The notes under the pieces: generated by a model | What the model was told of the DNA's origin: nothing | Databases searched by the model: none | Seen by the model: the letters and a program-made list of their open reading frames with translations, nothing else | In this document: positions 27,388 to 38,800 of the stretch, piece by piece | Numbering within the stretch: the stretch's first letter is position 1 | How the letters are laid out: each line of letters begins with the position of its first letter | From: CANQDT01 sp051878935 | Lineage (GTDB): Bacteria > Bacillota > Clostridia > Lachnospirales > Lachnospiraceae | Length of the DNA stretch: 64,000 nucleotides | Assembly: GCA_051878935.1 (NCBI GenBank) | Contig: JBJELB010000011.1 | Span: 1 to 64,000, forward strand | Direction: 5' to 3' | Made by a program: the position numbers and the translations under genes

Positions 27388-30300
27388 ATGAAGATAAAAT
27401 CCATGATTGCACTGGCAATGAGTATGTGTATGTCGGTATCTGGCTTTGCCGGCATCGGAACTGTAAAAGCGGAAGGAAATATTATGACAGAATATTATAT
27501 TTCAACGACCGGTACAGAGACGGCGACCGGTACGAAAGATGACCCATTTGCGACACTGGAACAGGCGAAAATGGCGATTAGAGAGATTAACAGCAACATG
27601 ACGGGGGATATCGTTGTTTATGTCGAAGACGGATTGTATGAATTTTCAGATACAGTCGTATTTGAAGAAGCTGATTCCGGTACAAACGGATATTCCATTC
27701 GTTATGAAGCGGCAGAGGGGGCGTCTCCACGATTCTCCGGCGGTTATCGGTTAGAAGGTACATGGACAGAAGAAGGAAATGGTATCTACAGTATTCCACT
27801 GGATCGAGATGATAAGCTTCGTTCTATTTATGTGAACGACGTTCGTGCGAATATGACGACCAAAAAATTACAAGGTCGCGGTGGATATGGAACCTATGAA
27901 GTGACAACCGATATGGGTGACTGGGCATGGGCTGCCGGAAGTGAATCTGCCGGTACGAAGCTGGATTATGATGAGACGTTGTTCCATACGAGAAATCCGG
28001 AGGATATCGAATTAGAAACAGAAATGACCTGGAACCGCGAAATCGTATGTGTCGATCATTTCGAAGACATCGGGAATAATCAGATGTCAGCGATGCTGCA
28101 GATGCCATATGCAGCGATTGCCTTATCCCTGATGTATGGTACGAACTACAGCACCTCCAAAATGCAAACCGTTTATAATGTATATGAATGGTTGGATGAA
28201 CCGGGTGAATTTTATTTTGATAAATCCGGAAAACGCTTATATTATTATCCTCGTGAAAATGATGATATGAGTACAGCCGAGGTCATCATTCCGGAAATCA
28301 CGACGTTGATTTCCATCGAAGGAACCTCCAGGGAGAGCCGGGTACATCATCTTGCTTTTGATGGCATTACCTTCGCTTATACCGGCTGGAATCTGATAGA
28401 GCTGGAAGGCTCCCACGGACGTGCTACGATTCAGGCAGAAGAGATTGCAATTGCTTATGGAGCCAATCATCATGATTCGATTTACCGTATGTCCGATTTG
28501 AGTCCGTCTGCTTTTGAAGTAAGCAATGCAGAATATTTATCCTTTACCGATAACATCTTTAAAAATCTTGCAACCATGGGCCTGTCATTGGTCAACGATG
28601 TCCTGCATGTAGATATTGATGGAAATGTATTTATGTGGGTTGGCAGTTCCGGCATTACCGTAGGTCATATGCAGCATATGTACATTGATGATAAAAACAG
28701 TACCTATGGACAATTTAGTGAAAAAGAAAAATACGACGTCGGTGTAGAAGGCAGCTGCCAGTATATTAATATAACCAATAATTATATGAACCATGTATCC
28801 TGCATTTATCCCGGTACGGTACCAATGCATATCTTTGTAGGTTCTAACATGAATATCATGTATAACTACATCGAAGATGCTCCGTATTCATCCTTAAACA
28901 TTGGCTGGGGCTGGTGGCAGATGAGTGGTGAAAGCTATGGAAGTAAGCCGGCTGTTGTACCGGGCGTTCCACAGAAGGAAACACATGATAATACGGTAAA
29001 ATATAATACCTTTAAGAATTCCCTGCAGATATTGGCAGATGGTGGTGCTATCTATACCTTAGGAGATATGCCGGGCAGTGACATGAGTAAAAACTTTATT
29101 CATGGCATCGGTGATGAATCCGCATCTGCATCCTACCATATCCGTGGTATCCACTTGGATGAAGGAACCAGACATCTGTATGGAGAAAAGAATGTCATTG
29201 AGATTCCGAAAAAGTACACCTGTATCGACTGTGGTGGTGACTGGGGTGCCAAGGGATACAATACATGGGTAGAAAATTATTCTACCTCATCCAGTTATAA
29301 AACCACGGCAAATTATGAAGAAGGAACCGTCATCACGAATCCTCATACCGTACCGGATGGCTATTGGGATGAAGATGCCTTTGCCATCATTCAGGCAGCC
29401 GGTATTCAGAGTTCCTATTATGACAGAATGCCGGATGAGTTTGTAGTGCAGGATCATTTGCTGCCAACGACATTTAAGATGGATCCGGGTACCACAGTAA
29501 CCTTTAAGTATCAGGATGACGAAATCGATGGGGAGGTATGGCTGGCACCGGAAGGAACGGAAGTCTTTGAAGAAAGTGAAACTGTATTAAAGGTAGTGGA
29601 TTCCAAGGTAACGATTCCGTTTATTGAAAATACATATCGGCTTTACATCGTAAAGGACGGTGTGGCATCAGAGCCTTCGGAAGGTGAGATTATTTTATCC
29701 GGTAAGAAGATTCCTACTGTAATGAAAACGATAAATGAAATGTCTTATTTTACCTATGATGTATCAGACATTAAGTGGGAACAGGTTCAGGATATGGCCG
29801 TTGACTGTAAAGGTACGGCAGAATCAACTGATGAACTTGTATTTCGTGTTCATGTAATAAAAGCCAATACTGATTTAGACAGTCTGGATGCTTCCAATTA
29901 TAAAAATGCAGAGGTTTTTGCAGACCCTGACAGCTATGCAGTCAGTGATACGATTCAGACATTGCCATTTGACACACAGATTAGTCTGAAGGACCTGCTG
30001 ACGTTAATAACAGAAAACGTAAGTGAAGATGGCACGATTACGCTTGCTTTTGAAAACACATCGGACCAGAATGTTACGTTATATCATAGCGAAGCAGAAG
30101 GGTTCCAGATGTTAAAGCTGGAAATCGACAGTAATATCGAAAAAGGTCTGATTATGAATATGACGGATTATTTTGTCAGTGGATATCATAAGAATCATAT
30201 GAAGATTGATTCCGTAGAACCTTTGTTTGACCGTGATCTATCGACACAGACAGCGCTTACTCGCACAAGCGCTGATTATGGATACGCATCCTATCTTACC

Positions 30301-30837
30301 TTTGACGCCGGTGAGTTTAATCAATTCCGTTTTGATAGATTTAAAGGAAGAGCGGCAATAGGAGGTAGTGGCGGAATGGATGTATATCTATATGGCACGA
30401 ATGATGAATCAGTACTTCCGGATAATTATTTCACAGGAACCTTTACGGAAGCGGAAAGAAGAAGCTTATTCTCAGAACGATATGATTTGTTGACGACAAA
30501 TAATATTGGTAAAAACAAATCATTAGATGAAGATGGTATCTATACGTCGGAAGAGCTTTGTGCTGATTCTGCAAAACAATACAGATATTTAGTAGTAGTC
30601 TTTGATAGTTGGACAACTACCTATATGAATGAACTATATATATATGGTGAAGTGATTTCAAACAGACTGCGCGGAGATATTAATGGGGATGGTAAAGTCA
30701 CATCGGTGGATGCATTAGTGCTGTTACAGGGAATGGCAGATGGCTCTATTTCTGTAGAACTTGGAGATGTTGATGGCTCTACGAATCTGACGGAAGATGA
30801 TGTAATAGAGGTTTTGAACCTGTCAGTTCAATCGTAA
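27388..30837 (+). CDS. Secreted right-handed parallel beta-helix protein, GH141-like, with discoidin-like domain and dockerin, copy 1
   Basis: AAAAGGAGGG fixes the start at 27388, and the same MKIKSMIALAMSMCMS start recurs in copy 2; an upstream in-frame ATG at 27337 lacks a site. After the signal peptide, EYYISTTG-x(9)-GTKDDPFATLEQA opens a parallel beta-helix of about 650 residues. It has EPGEFYFDKSGKRLYYYPRE, FDGITFAYTGWN, asparagine ladders such as ITNNYMNH and LNIGWGWW. This pattern is that of the GH141-type family (alpha-L-fucosidase, xylanase) and relatives; the exact activity is uncertain. A beta domain, a discoidin-like domain (about 923-1090) and a dockerin (1096-1149; first loop TSVDAL) follow. 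It heads a two-gene operon with the GH2 at 30889. No transmembrane segment beyond the signal peptide is seen. Confidence 0.75.
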   Translation: MKIKSMIALAMSMCMSVSGFAGIGTVKAEGNIMTEYYISTTGTETATGTKDDPFATLEQAKMAIREINSNMTGDIVVYVEDGLYEFSDTVVFEEADSGTNGYSIRYEAAEGASPRFSGGYRLEGTWTEEGNGIYSIPLDRDDKLRSIYVNDVRANMTTKKLQGRGGYGTYEVTTDMGDWAWAAGSESAGTKLDYDETLFHTRNPEDIELETEMTWNREIVCVDHFEDIGNNQMSAMLQMPYAAIALSLMYGTNYSTSKMQTVYNVYEWLDEPGEFYFDKSGKRLYYYPRENDDMSTAEVIIPEITTLISIEGTSRESRVHHLAFDGITFAYTGWNLIELEGSHGRATIQAEEIAIAYGANHHDSIYRMSDLSPSAFEVSNAEYLSFTDNIFKNLATMGLSLVNDVLHVDIDGNVFMWVGSSGITVGHMQHMYIDDKNSTYGQFSEKEKYDVGVEGSCQYINITNNYMNHVSCIYPGTVPMHIFVGSNMNIMYNYIEDAPYSSLNIGWGWWQMSGESYGSKPAVVPGVPQKETHDNTVKYNTFKNSLQILADGGAIYTLGDMPGSDMSKNFIHGIGDESASASYHIRGIHLDEGTRHLYGEKNVIEIPKKYTCIDCGGDWGAKGYNTWVENYSTSSSYKTTANYEEGTVITNPHTVPDGYWDEDAFAIIQAAGIQSSYYDRMPDEFVVQDHLLPTTFKMDPGTTVTFKYQDDEIDGEVWLAPEGTEVFEESETVLKVVDSKVTIPFIENTYRLYIVKDGVASEPSEGEIILSGKKIPTVMKTINEMSYFTYDVSDIKWEQVQDMAVDCKGTAESTDELVFRVHVIKANTDLDSLDASNYKNAEVFADPDSYAVSDTIQTLPFDTQISLKDLLTLITENVSEDGTITLAFENTSDQNVTLYHSEAEGFQMLKLEIDSNIEKGLIMNMTDYFVSGYHKNHMKIDSVEPLFDRDLSTQTALTRTSADYGYASYLTFDAGEFNQFRFDRFKGRAAIGGSGGMDVYLYGTNDESVLPDNYFTGTFTEAERRSLFSERYDLLTTNNIGKNKSLDEDGIYTSEELCADSAKQYRYLVVVFDSWTTTYMNELYIYGEVISNRLRGDINGDGKVTSVDALVLLQGMADGSISVELGDVDGSTNLTEDDVIEVLNLSVQS

Positions 30838-30888
30838 AAAATACCTTTTGTTTTATTAATAATAATATGACGATGGAGGAGACGAAAA

Positions 30889-33800
30889 GTGAGAAAGATG
30901 AAAAAAATCCTTGCACTTGTTTTAACAGCCGGTATGTTGGTTGACACGATGCCAATACCAACCGCACAGGCAGCGCAAAGCATAAGTGCAGGTGATGAGT
31001 TACGTGTTCACGAACGCTTCAATACCGATTGGAAGTTTGTACTCGGAAATGATTCCGGTGCAGAAAAAGAAGCATATGATGATTTATTATGGAGTCATGT
31101 TGCCTTACCTCATAGCTTCAGTATTCCGTATGATTTGAATCAGAATAGTTTTTATGTAGGATATGGGTGGTATCGAAAAGAATTCACGATTCCGCAGTCT
31201 TATCTGGGAAAACGCATCAATCTTGAATTTGATGGAGTGTTCCAATGCTGTAGTATTTATGTGAATGAACAGAAAGTAACGTATCATGAGGGCGGATACA
31301 GCGGATTCAATGTCGATATTACAGACTATGTGCGCTATGGAGAGACAAACCTGATTGCCGTTCAGGTTGATAATAAATGGCAGCCGGATCTGGCGCCACG
31401 CGGCGGTGACCATCAATTCAGCGGCGGTATTTATCGTGATGTATGGTTAACCGTAACAGAACCGGTTCATATAGACTGGTATGGTACCTTTGTATGGACA
31501 CCTGCGATCTGTAATCCAAAGTACCAGGAGGGTGGTGGTACAGTTAATATTCTGGATTCGTATGTAACAGATGAAGAATTAGCAGAAAATCTGGAAAAGA
31601 AGCAGTCCGACGTACAGGTCATCACGGAGGTAACGAACGATTCCAATGAGGCGGAAGAGGTATATGTAACACAGGAAGTAATGGATGCAGAGGATACCGT
31701 TGTTGCGACCTTCCGGTCTGCAAAAGAGACGGTACAGGCACAGGAAACCAGTTCTTTGATCGCACAAAGTGACATGATTTCTAATGTAAAGCTATGGTCT
31801 ATGGATGATCCGAATCTGTATCATGTAGTAACAAAGGTCTATTCAAATGATGTATTAGTGGATACCTATGATACACAATTTGGTTTCCGCAGCGTACAGG
31901 TTACAACGGATGGATTTTTCTTAAATGGCAAACGTGTCATCTTAGATGGTGTGAATGTTCACCAGGATCATGGTGGATGGTGTGATGCGGTTACCGATGG
32001 TGGCTTTTATCGTGATGTTAAGATGATTAAAGAGACCGGATTTAATTTTATCCGTGGTTCCCATTATCCGCATGATACGAGCTTTGCCCAGGCCTGTGAT
32101 GAGTTGGGAGTTGCCTTTCTCTCAGAAGGCGGCCAGTGGAGTATCGGTGGTTTCAAAGCAAATGATGAGACTTATGGAAATTATACGGACTGGTTCCATT
32201 CCGCTTATCCGATGAGTGAAGAATATCAGGTAGGCTTTGATGAAAGCTGTACAGCATTGATGGAAAATATGATTCGCATGAATCGTAACCATCCGTCTAT
32301 CATCGGATGGAGTGTTGGAAACGAGGCATTCTTTACGGATGACAGTACGGTTGCTAAATCAAAAGCATTGGCAAGTAATATGCGTGACCGTGCCCACTTG
32401 TTAGATCCTACCAGAAAGGCAGGTATTGGCGGAACGCAGCGTAAGGGTTATAACTCGATTACAGTGGCAGACTTTGCCGGTGGTAATGGTGACGGTGCAA
32501 AAGCCGAGTATACGAATTATGAATTGCCACATTTGGTTTCGGAATATTCTTCTGTTAGCGCAGAACGTAATGACTGTAGTCCTACGATTGAGTTCAATTA
32601 TAATGACATTCAAACAGAGCCAGGATCCCAGCTTAAGATTAATGGTAATCCGGTTTATGACAACGATGGGAATCCGGTTTATCAATATTCGTTATATGAA
32701 GGCTCCAATTATAAACATAATCTAAAGGATAATCTTCCTATTTATCTGCCAACCGGTTCCTGTGGTATGTCAAAATGGTGTATGTTCCATCATGGCAGTA
32801 TCGGTGCTAAGAGTCTTCGTATCATGGGTATCGTGGACTATTATCGTCTGCCGTTAAAAGTATGGTATTCCTATCGTGAAGCCAAAACAGGTATTCCTAG
32901 AGAGGATTCCATCGAAGGAACAGCAACCCAAATTACCTTAGATACGAATTTTTCCTATAAGGGACAGACAACGTTACCAAATGATGGTAGTGATGATGTT
33001 CAGATTATCGTTACCCTGAAAAATGATCAGGATGAATGGGTCAATGACAGCACGGACATCATATTAGAAGTAGTGGATGGACCTGGTGTTTTCCCTGGCG
33101 GAAAAACATACACGATGATTGATGGAAAGACCTTTATGGATGGAAAAGGTGCGATTGAATTCCGTTCCTTCTATTCCGGTACAACAACAATTAAAGTATC
33201 TGCTCCGAACCGTGCAGATTTAGAACCGGCCACACTCACTTTAAAAACAGAAGATGTTGTCGGTAATCATACAGCAGTGGAAGAACCGGAAGATTTTATG
33301 GGTGAAACCATTGAATTGGATAATACTGATTCTATTCCGGAGCCATATGTTTATGGTAAAGAAGATGCTGCGTATAATCGTCAGACCAGTGGTACGTCAA
33401 GTTCTGCTGAAGGACATATACCACTGATGGCTGTAGATGGTGATGATACGACATATTGGCAGGCAGAAGCTTCGGATAAAGAACCATACTGGGAGATCTT
33501 CCTTGAGAATACCTATGATATTTTCAAGATGAAAGTCGATTTTGGAAAAGAAGAATATCCATTCAAGATTGAAAGAAAAATTCCGGGTACAGAAACTTGG
33601 GAATTAATCAGCGAATATAATACAGCAGAAGAACTGGCAAATCGTCCGGAAGAAGAGTTGTTCGCGGGTAAGACGGCAACCTATGTTCGTATTTCTTTCC
33701 CTGATATGCCGGAAGGTAAGGTACCACGTATCTATACCTGCAGCATTTATGGAGTAGCAAGTAAACGAATTCCATATCAGATGACCAATACATATTTATC

Positions 33801-35556
33801 GGATATTCCGACCTCTGATGTTACCGTTGGATGGGGTACTTTTAGGAAGGATCTTGCGATTGGCGGTAATCCGATTACCTTAGGTGGAAAGGTTTATGAG
33901 AAGGGTATCGGTACGCATGCTGACAGTGAAGTTGTGTATCATCTCAATGGAAAATATACGCGTTTCCAGGCAACAATCGGTATCGATGATGAGACAACAC
34001 GAGAAACCGGTTCTGCATATTTCCAGGTTTATGCAACCTACTATGATGAGATCAGCGAAGCTGAGAAAGAAGTCATGATATTAAACCAGTTAATTGAAGG
34101 AACTGATACGAAGAAGATTAATATCTCAGTTGACCAGGTTACAAAATTGCGTTTAGTAACGGATAAGAATGGAAAAAACAGCTGTGACCATACAGACTGG
34201 GCTGGTGCGAGATTAATCGGTGCAGCCAGAGATATTTCTCTTACAAGTAACACGTCGGTTGCTGCATCTGTTGAAACCGTTCTTGACATTGCCAGTGGTA
34301 AGATGACAGAAGAGGAAGCAGTGGAAGCCGGATATGATATGAACAGCATCGATAAAAATCAGAGCGGTTCTGTCACAGCCGTGGATGCATTGTTAATGCT
34401 TATGTCCGGTGCGGGTAATGCAAACAAGGTTACCGTGTTATCCAGTTCTAATATGACGGTACCGGTAGCCGGTGAGACATTTGAAGCAAATGTTTCTCTT
34501 AAAAATAAAACAGCAGACAGTTACGACTGCAATTCTGTATTAAAGGTATATCAGGAAGATGGTACTGTCGTTGCGGAAACATCTGATTTGGTTACATTAA
34601 CAAAAGGTGCGGCAGGCTTCTCTGATCTAAGTGTTGCCGTTCCTGAAGATGCCGGTACATGCTATGCTACTTTGGCAGTATATGATGGAAGCGGACTGAA
34701 ATTATCGGAAGAGCAGCTCTTTGCCGGAACAGCATATGTTTATACAGCGGATGAAGCAGAAGAAAACAAGCTGGCAGTAGCACGGGATATGTATGCAGTA
34801 TCAAAAGAGTTTACACCGGAAATGGTTGTGACAGCTTCTTTGACATTGCCAACAACCGGAGCAAACGGTTCCGAGATTACGTGGACTTCAGACAATGAAG
34901 CTGTTATTGCAGCAGATGGTACGGTAACCAGACCGGTTGATGCAGATGCAACAGTAGTCTTAACAGCGACAGTAACGAAAGGCTCTGTATCAAAAACCTA
35001 TGAGATTATCTGTACGGTGGAAAAAGAAGAAGTAATCGATGAAACCCAGATTGATTTGGGTACAGCGGTTAAAACCTATGCAAGGGGTTCCTCCTTTGAT
35101 GCGACAAACCTTACGGATGGCGATATAGGAACGAAGATTTCTGTTAACCGAAATGATAGCAAAAACTACTTAGCTTATATCGTATATGATGCAGGAGAGG
35201 GAAATACGTTTGATCTTCAGCGGATTGTAACATCCTGCAATAATGGAGGTTCCAAAGTCAATGTTCGTTACTATGGTACGAATAATAGTAAGATAGCAAC
35301 AACTGATCCAACGACTGACTCTGATATGACCAAAAATGAATATGCAGGATTTGTAGAGTATTTCTCAGGCGAAGATGGAAGTATGAACTTCCTCGGTTCT
35401 GTTGATGAAAGCAGTTTTGCTTCCGGTAGTACGGATGCATCCATAATCGTTAGTGATACGAGTGAAACCACACAATATCGTTACCTTGTAGTGGCATTAA
35501 ACCGTTGGGAAGTAACGGAAGTGAGTGAACTGAAAGTATATTCTTCCATCGAATGA
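30889..35556 (+). CDS. Secreted GH2 beta-galactosidase-type enzyme with NPCBM domain and internal dockerin-like module, copy 1
   Basis: A GTG start follows GGAGGAG, 51 bases after the beta-helix gene. Signal peptide to about residue 28. GH2 jelly roll: HERFNTDWKF, YGWYRKEFTIP, RGGDHQFSGGIYRDVWL. The barrel has RGSHYPHDTSF, acid/base Glu479 in GNEAFF and nucleophile Glu552 in LVSEYSS. A discoidin-like domain (about 825-960) and an NPCBM/CBM51 domain (965-1115; KVYEKGIGTHADSEVVYHL) follow. Then comes a dockerin-like piece (about 1125-1175) in which only the second calcium loop is good (DKNQSGSVTAVDAL), and it is internal: two Ig-like domains (1184-1385) and a further discoidin-like domain (1385-1555) follow it. 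CBM51 domains usually bind galactose or blood-group sugars, which fits beta-galactosidase. The other copies are at 40485 and 49483. Confidence 0.82.
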   Translation: MRKMKKILALVLTAGMLVDTMPIPTAQAAQSISAGDELRVHERFNTDWKFVLGNDSGAEKEAYDDLLWSHVALPHSFSIPYDLNQNSFYVGYGWYRKEFTIPQSYLGKRINLEFDGVFQCCSIYVNEQKVTYHEGGYSGFNVDITDYVRYGETNLIAVQVDNKWQPDLAPRGGDHQFSGGIYRDVWLTVTEPVHIDWYGTFVWTPAICNPKYQEGGGTVNILDSYVTDEELAENLEKKQSDVQVITEVTNDSNEAEEVYVTQEVMDAEDTVVATFRSAKETVQAQETSSLIAQSDMISNVKLWSMDDPNLYHVVTKVYSNDVLVDTYDTQFGFRSVQVTTDGFFLNGKRVILDGVNVHQDHGGWCDAVTDGGFYRDVKMIKETGFNFIRGSHYPHDTSFAQACDELGVAFLSEGGQWSIGGFKANDETYGNYTDWFHSAYPMSEEYQVGFDESCTALMENMIRMNRNHPSIIGWSVGNEAFFTDDSTVAKSKALASNMRDRAHLLDPTRKAGIGGTQRKGYNSITVADFAGGNGDGAKAEYTNYELPHLVSEYSSVSAERNDCSPTIEFNYNDIQTEPGSQLKINGNPVYDNDGNPVYQYSLYEGSNYKHNLKDNLPIYLPTGSCGMSKWCMFHHGSIGAKSLRIMGIVDYYRLPLKVWYSYREAKTGIPREDSIEGTATQITLDTNFSYKGQTTLPNDGSDDVQIIVTLKNDQDEWVNDSTDIILEVVDGPGVFPGGKTYTMIDGKTFMDGKGAIEFRSFYSGTTTIKVSAPNRADLEPATLTLKTEDVVGNHTAVEEPEDFMGETIELDNTDSIPEPYVYGKEDAAYNRQTSGTSSSAEGHIPLMAVDGDDTTYWQAEASDKEPYWEIFLENTYDIFKMKVDFGKEEYPFKIERKIPGTETWELISEYNTAEELANRPEEELFAGKTATYVRISFPDMPEGKVPRIYTCSIYGVASKRIPYQMTNTYLSDIPTSDVTVGWGTFRKDLAIGGNPITLGGKVYEKGIGTHADSEVVYHLNGKYTRFQATIGIDDETTRETGSAYFQVYATYYDEISEAEKEVMILNQLIEGTDTKKINISVDQVTKLRLVTDKNGKNSCDHTDWAGARLIGAARDISLTSNTSVAASVETVLDIASGKMTEEEAVEAGYDMNSIDKNQSGSVTAVDALLMLMSGAGNANKVTVLSSSNMTVPVAGETFEANVSLKNKTADSYDCNSVLKVYQEDGTVVAETSDLVTLTKGAAGFSDLSVAVPEDAGTCYATLAVYDGSGLKLSEEQLFAGTAYVYTADEAEENKLAVARDMYAVSKEFTPEMVVTASLTLPTTGANGSEITWTSDNEAVIAADGTVTRPVDADATVVLTATVTKGSVSKTYEIICTVEKEEVIDETQIDLGTAVKTYARGSSFDATNLTDGDIGTKISVNRNDSKNYLAYIVYDAGEGNTFDLQRIVTSCNNGGSKVNVRYYGTNNSKIATTDPTTDSDMTKNEYAGFVEYFSGEDGSMNFLGSVDESSFASGSTDASIIVSDTSETTQYRYLVVALNRWEVTEVSELKVYSSIE

Positions 35557-35567
35557 TGATGAATAAT

Positions 35568-35605
35568 GGCAAAAGGATGCTCCTGGTAAAGGGCATCCTT
35601 TTGCC
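35568..35605 (+). terminator. Hairpin after GH2 copy 1, weak T tract
   Basis: A perfect 13-pair stem (GGCAAAAGGATGC with 35593-35605) is followed only by GCTTCTT, so termination may be partial. Confidence 0.6.
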
Positions 35606-35679
35606 GCTTCTTAAGTATGGATGATATCAGATTCCGGTCTGCGCATCGGAACGTTTAAGAATAATGAAGGGGGATTTTT

Positions 35680-35840
35680 ATGCGAAAGAATTTGAAAAAA
35701 AGAATGGTATCTGTGATGGTATGTTCGATGTTGCTTACTTCGGCAGTGCCGGCAGGTGCAACGATGAATCCGTCGGAAATCACAATAACAAAAGAAACAG
35801 TGAATCCTTATATCGTCTACTTCTGATGAAGCAAAAATAA
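35680..35840 (+). pseudogene. GH95 stump: signal peptide and first mature residues joined to the last dockerin codons
   Basis: AAGGGGG precedes an ATG that encodes a full signal peptide (MRKNLKKRMVSVMVCSMLL...) and then ITITKETVNPYIVY, matching residues just before the catalytic domain of GH95 copy 1 (MKQEAVNPYIVYSS). The frame then stops at 35826. In another frame the next bases read LLLMKQK and a stop, like the end of a GH95 dockerin (SILLMK). I infer that about 4.5 kb of a third GH95 gene was deleted, leaving its two ends. As it stands it could give a 48-residue secreted peptide. The beta-helix gene begins 14 bases later. Confidence 0.75.
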
Positions 35841-35854
35841 ATAGAGGGTGAATT

Positions 35855-38800
35855 ATGAAGATAAAATCCATGATTGCATTAGCAATGAGTATGTGTATGT
35901 CGGCAACCGCATTTGCCGGCATCGGAACTGCAAAAGCGGAAAACACGGCCGCAGGTATTATGAGAGAATATTATATTTCAACAGAAGGCCGTGTAAATGC
36001 TTCCGGTACAAAGGAAGACCCGTTTGCAACCTTGGAACAGGCAAAGGAAGCAGTTCGAACCATCAATACCGATATGACAGGAGACATTGTTGTATATGTA
36101 GAAGATGGTACCTATGAGTTTGAAGACGAAGTAGTATTTGAGGAAGCAGATTCCGGCACGAATGAATATTCGGTCCGGTATGAAGCAGTAGAAGGAGCAG
36201 AGCCTGTTTTTTCCGGTGGTTCGAAATTAGAAGCCACCTGGACGAAGGAAGAAAACGGCATTTACAGTGCTCCACTCGAACGGGATGAAAAGCTTCGTGC
36301 CATGTATGTCAATGATGTGCTTGCCGATATGACGAGCAAAAAGATACAGGGTCGAGGCGGCTATGGCACCTATAATATTACAACTGCTATGGGTGAATGG
36401 GCGTGGAAAAACGGCAGTACCTATGAAGGAACCATCTTAGATTATGATGAAACGTTGTTCAATACGAGAAATCCGGAGGATATCGAATTAGAAACAGAAA
36501 TGACCTGGAACCGGGAAATCGTATGTGTCGAGCGTTTTGAAGATATCGGAAACAATCAGATGGCAGCAATGCTGCAGATGCCGTATGCAGCGATTGCCTT
36601 ATCGTTATTGTGGAATACAAATTACAGCACATCAAAAATGCAGACGGTTTATAACGTATTTGAATGGTTGGATGAGCCGGGTGAATTTTATTTTGATAAG
36701 GCCGGTCAACGCTTGTATTATTATCCTCGTGAGGGAGAAGATATGAGTACCGCTGAGGTTGTGATCCCACGGATAGAAACTTTGGTGTCAATTGAAGGAA
36801 CCTCCAGAGAAAGCCGTGTAAATCACATTTCGTTTGATGGACTTACCTTTGCTTATACCGATTGGAATCTGTATGAACTCGAAGGTTCCCATGGTCGCGC
36901 TACCGTACAGGCAGAGGAAATTGCCACAGCCTTTGAACCGGATCATCATACATCGATTTACCGTATGTCTGATTTGAGTCCGGCGGCTGTCGAAGTAACC
37001 AATGCAGAATATCTTTCCTTTACCGGAAACACTTTTAAAAATGTAGCTGCAATTGGTTTATCACTTGTCAATGATGTGGTTCATACCACGGCAGATGGTA
37101 ACAAGTTTATGTGGACAGGCGGCTCTGCCATCGTCATCGGTCACATGCAGCATATGTATATTGATGATAAGGGAAGCAATTACGGAAAATACAGTGATAA
37201 AGAAAAATATGATATTGGAGTAGAAGGAAGCTGTCAGTATCTGGATATTACAAACAATTATCTGTATCAGACTTGTACCATTTATCCGGGTGATGTAGCA
37301 TTTCATATTTTTGCAGGCTCTTATCTGAATGTGCAATATAATATGATAGACCATACTCCATATTCCGGAATGAATGTTGGATGGGGCTGGCATAATATGA
37401 ATGGTAGTGAACAGTCGGTTGTTCCCGGCGTTCCATATGAACAGACTCATCATAATATGATTCAGAATAATACCATTAAAAATACCTTAGAGTTCTTATC
37501 GGATGGTGGGGCGGTTTATACTTTAGGTGATATGCCATATTCGGAAATGAACGAAAATGTGATTCTGGATATCGGTCCGGAAATTGATGATCCAAATTCC
37601 TGGATTCGTGCATTCCATAGTGACCAGGGTACCAAACATTTATCCGGAAAACGCAATGTTATGCAGATTCCTGCGACACATCCTTGTATTGACTGTGGAG
37701 AGTGGAGTGGATATAAAGGCTATAATAATTGGGATGATAACTATTCTACCTCTTCCATATATGCATCTGTAACGATGTATTCTACAGATGAGAATTTTGA
37801 AGAGGGAAGTGTTGTAACAAACCCTCATACATTCCCGGATGGGTACTGGAATCATGATGTCTTTGATATTGTACAAAAATCCGGCATCGAGAGTAGTTAT
37901 TATAAAGAGATGCCTTCCGAATTTATCGTTCAGAATCAATTATTGCCAACAAACTTTAAGCTGGATGCAGGTGCTCTGTTACAGTTTCATTATGAGGATG
38001 GCGATATTGACGGGGAAGTATGGCTGGCACCGGAAGGAACCGAAACTTTTGTAGAAAGCGACACTGTAAGGAAACTGAAAGATTCACAGGTAACAGTACC
38101 ATATGAAGATGAGCAGTATCGTATCTATATTGTAAAGGATGGAGTTGCTTCCGAACCTTCTGTCGGCGAAATCATTCTTGCAAAGAGATTGCCGCTTCAG
38201 CATGTAACCTATGATGATATGACTTATCTGCAATATGATGTATCGGATGTGAACTGGAATAGAGCAGTCAGAATGTTCTTATCAGGAACAGCCGGAAACC
38301 CTTCGGGTGCGGAATCAAAATTACAGGTATATGCAGTGAAACCGGATGTCGATTTTACCTCACAGGATGACTTGGAGGCAGGAATCGTAGATCATGAGAA
38401 GTATGTATCGAGTGAAACATATAGTGGAACAGAGTTTTCTTATGAGATGAAGTTAAAAGCTCTCGTATCTTTACTAAAAGAACAGGTAAGTGATGATGGT
38501 AAGCTGATGTTTGCAATCAAGGATGTCAATGGAACTGTAGATTCTCTGTATTCCAAGAATGAGAAATATTGTCCGGTATTAGAGGTAGAAGAGGATGAGA
38601 ACGTTGTTTGTTTCAAATGTACAGAGGTTCAATCCGGAAATTTGATGTTAGGCCGGGGACGTTCTATCCTGATGAAGGTAGATTTGTCCGACTTAGAGGC
38701 TTCCATTGCGAAAGCAACCTTGTCCTTATCGTATGTGAAAGGAAAGGTACATGCATTTGATGTATTCCTGATGCCTGATATGGAATGGACGCCGGATAAT

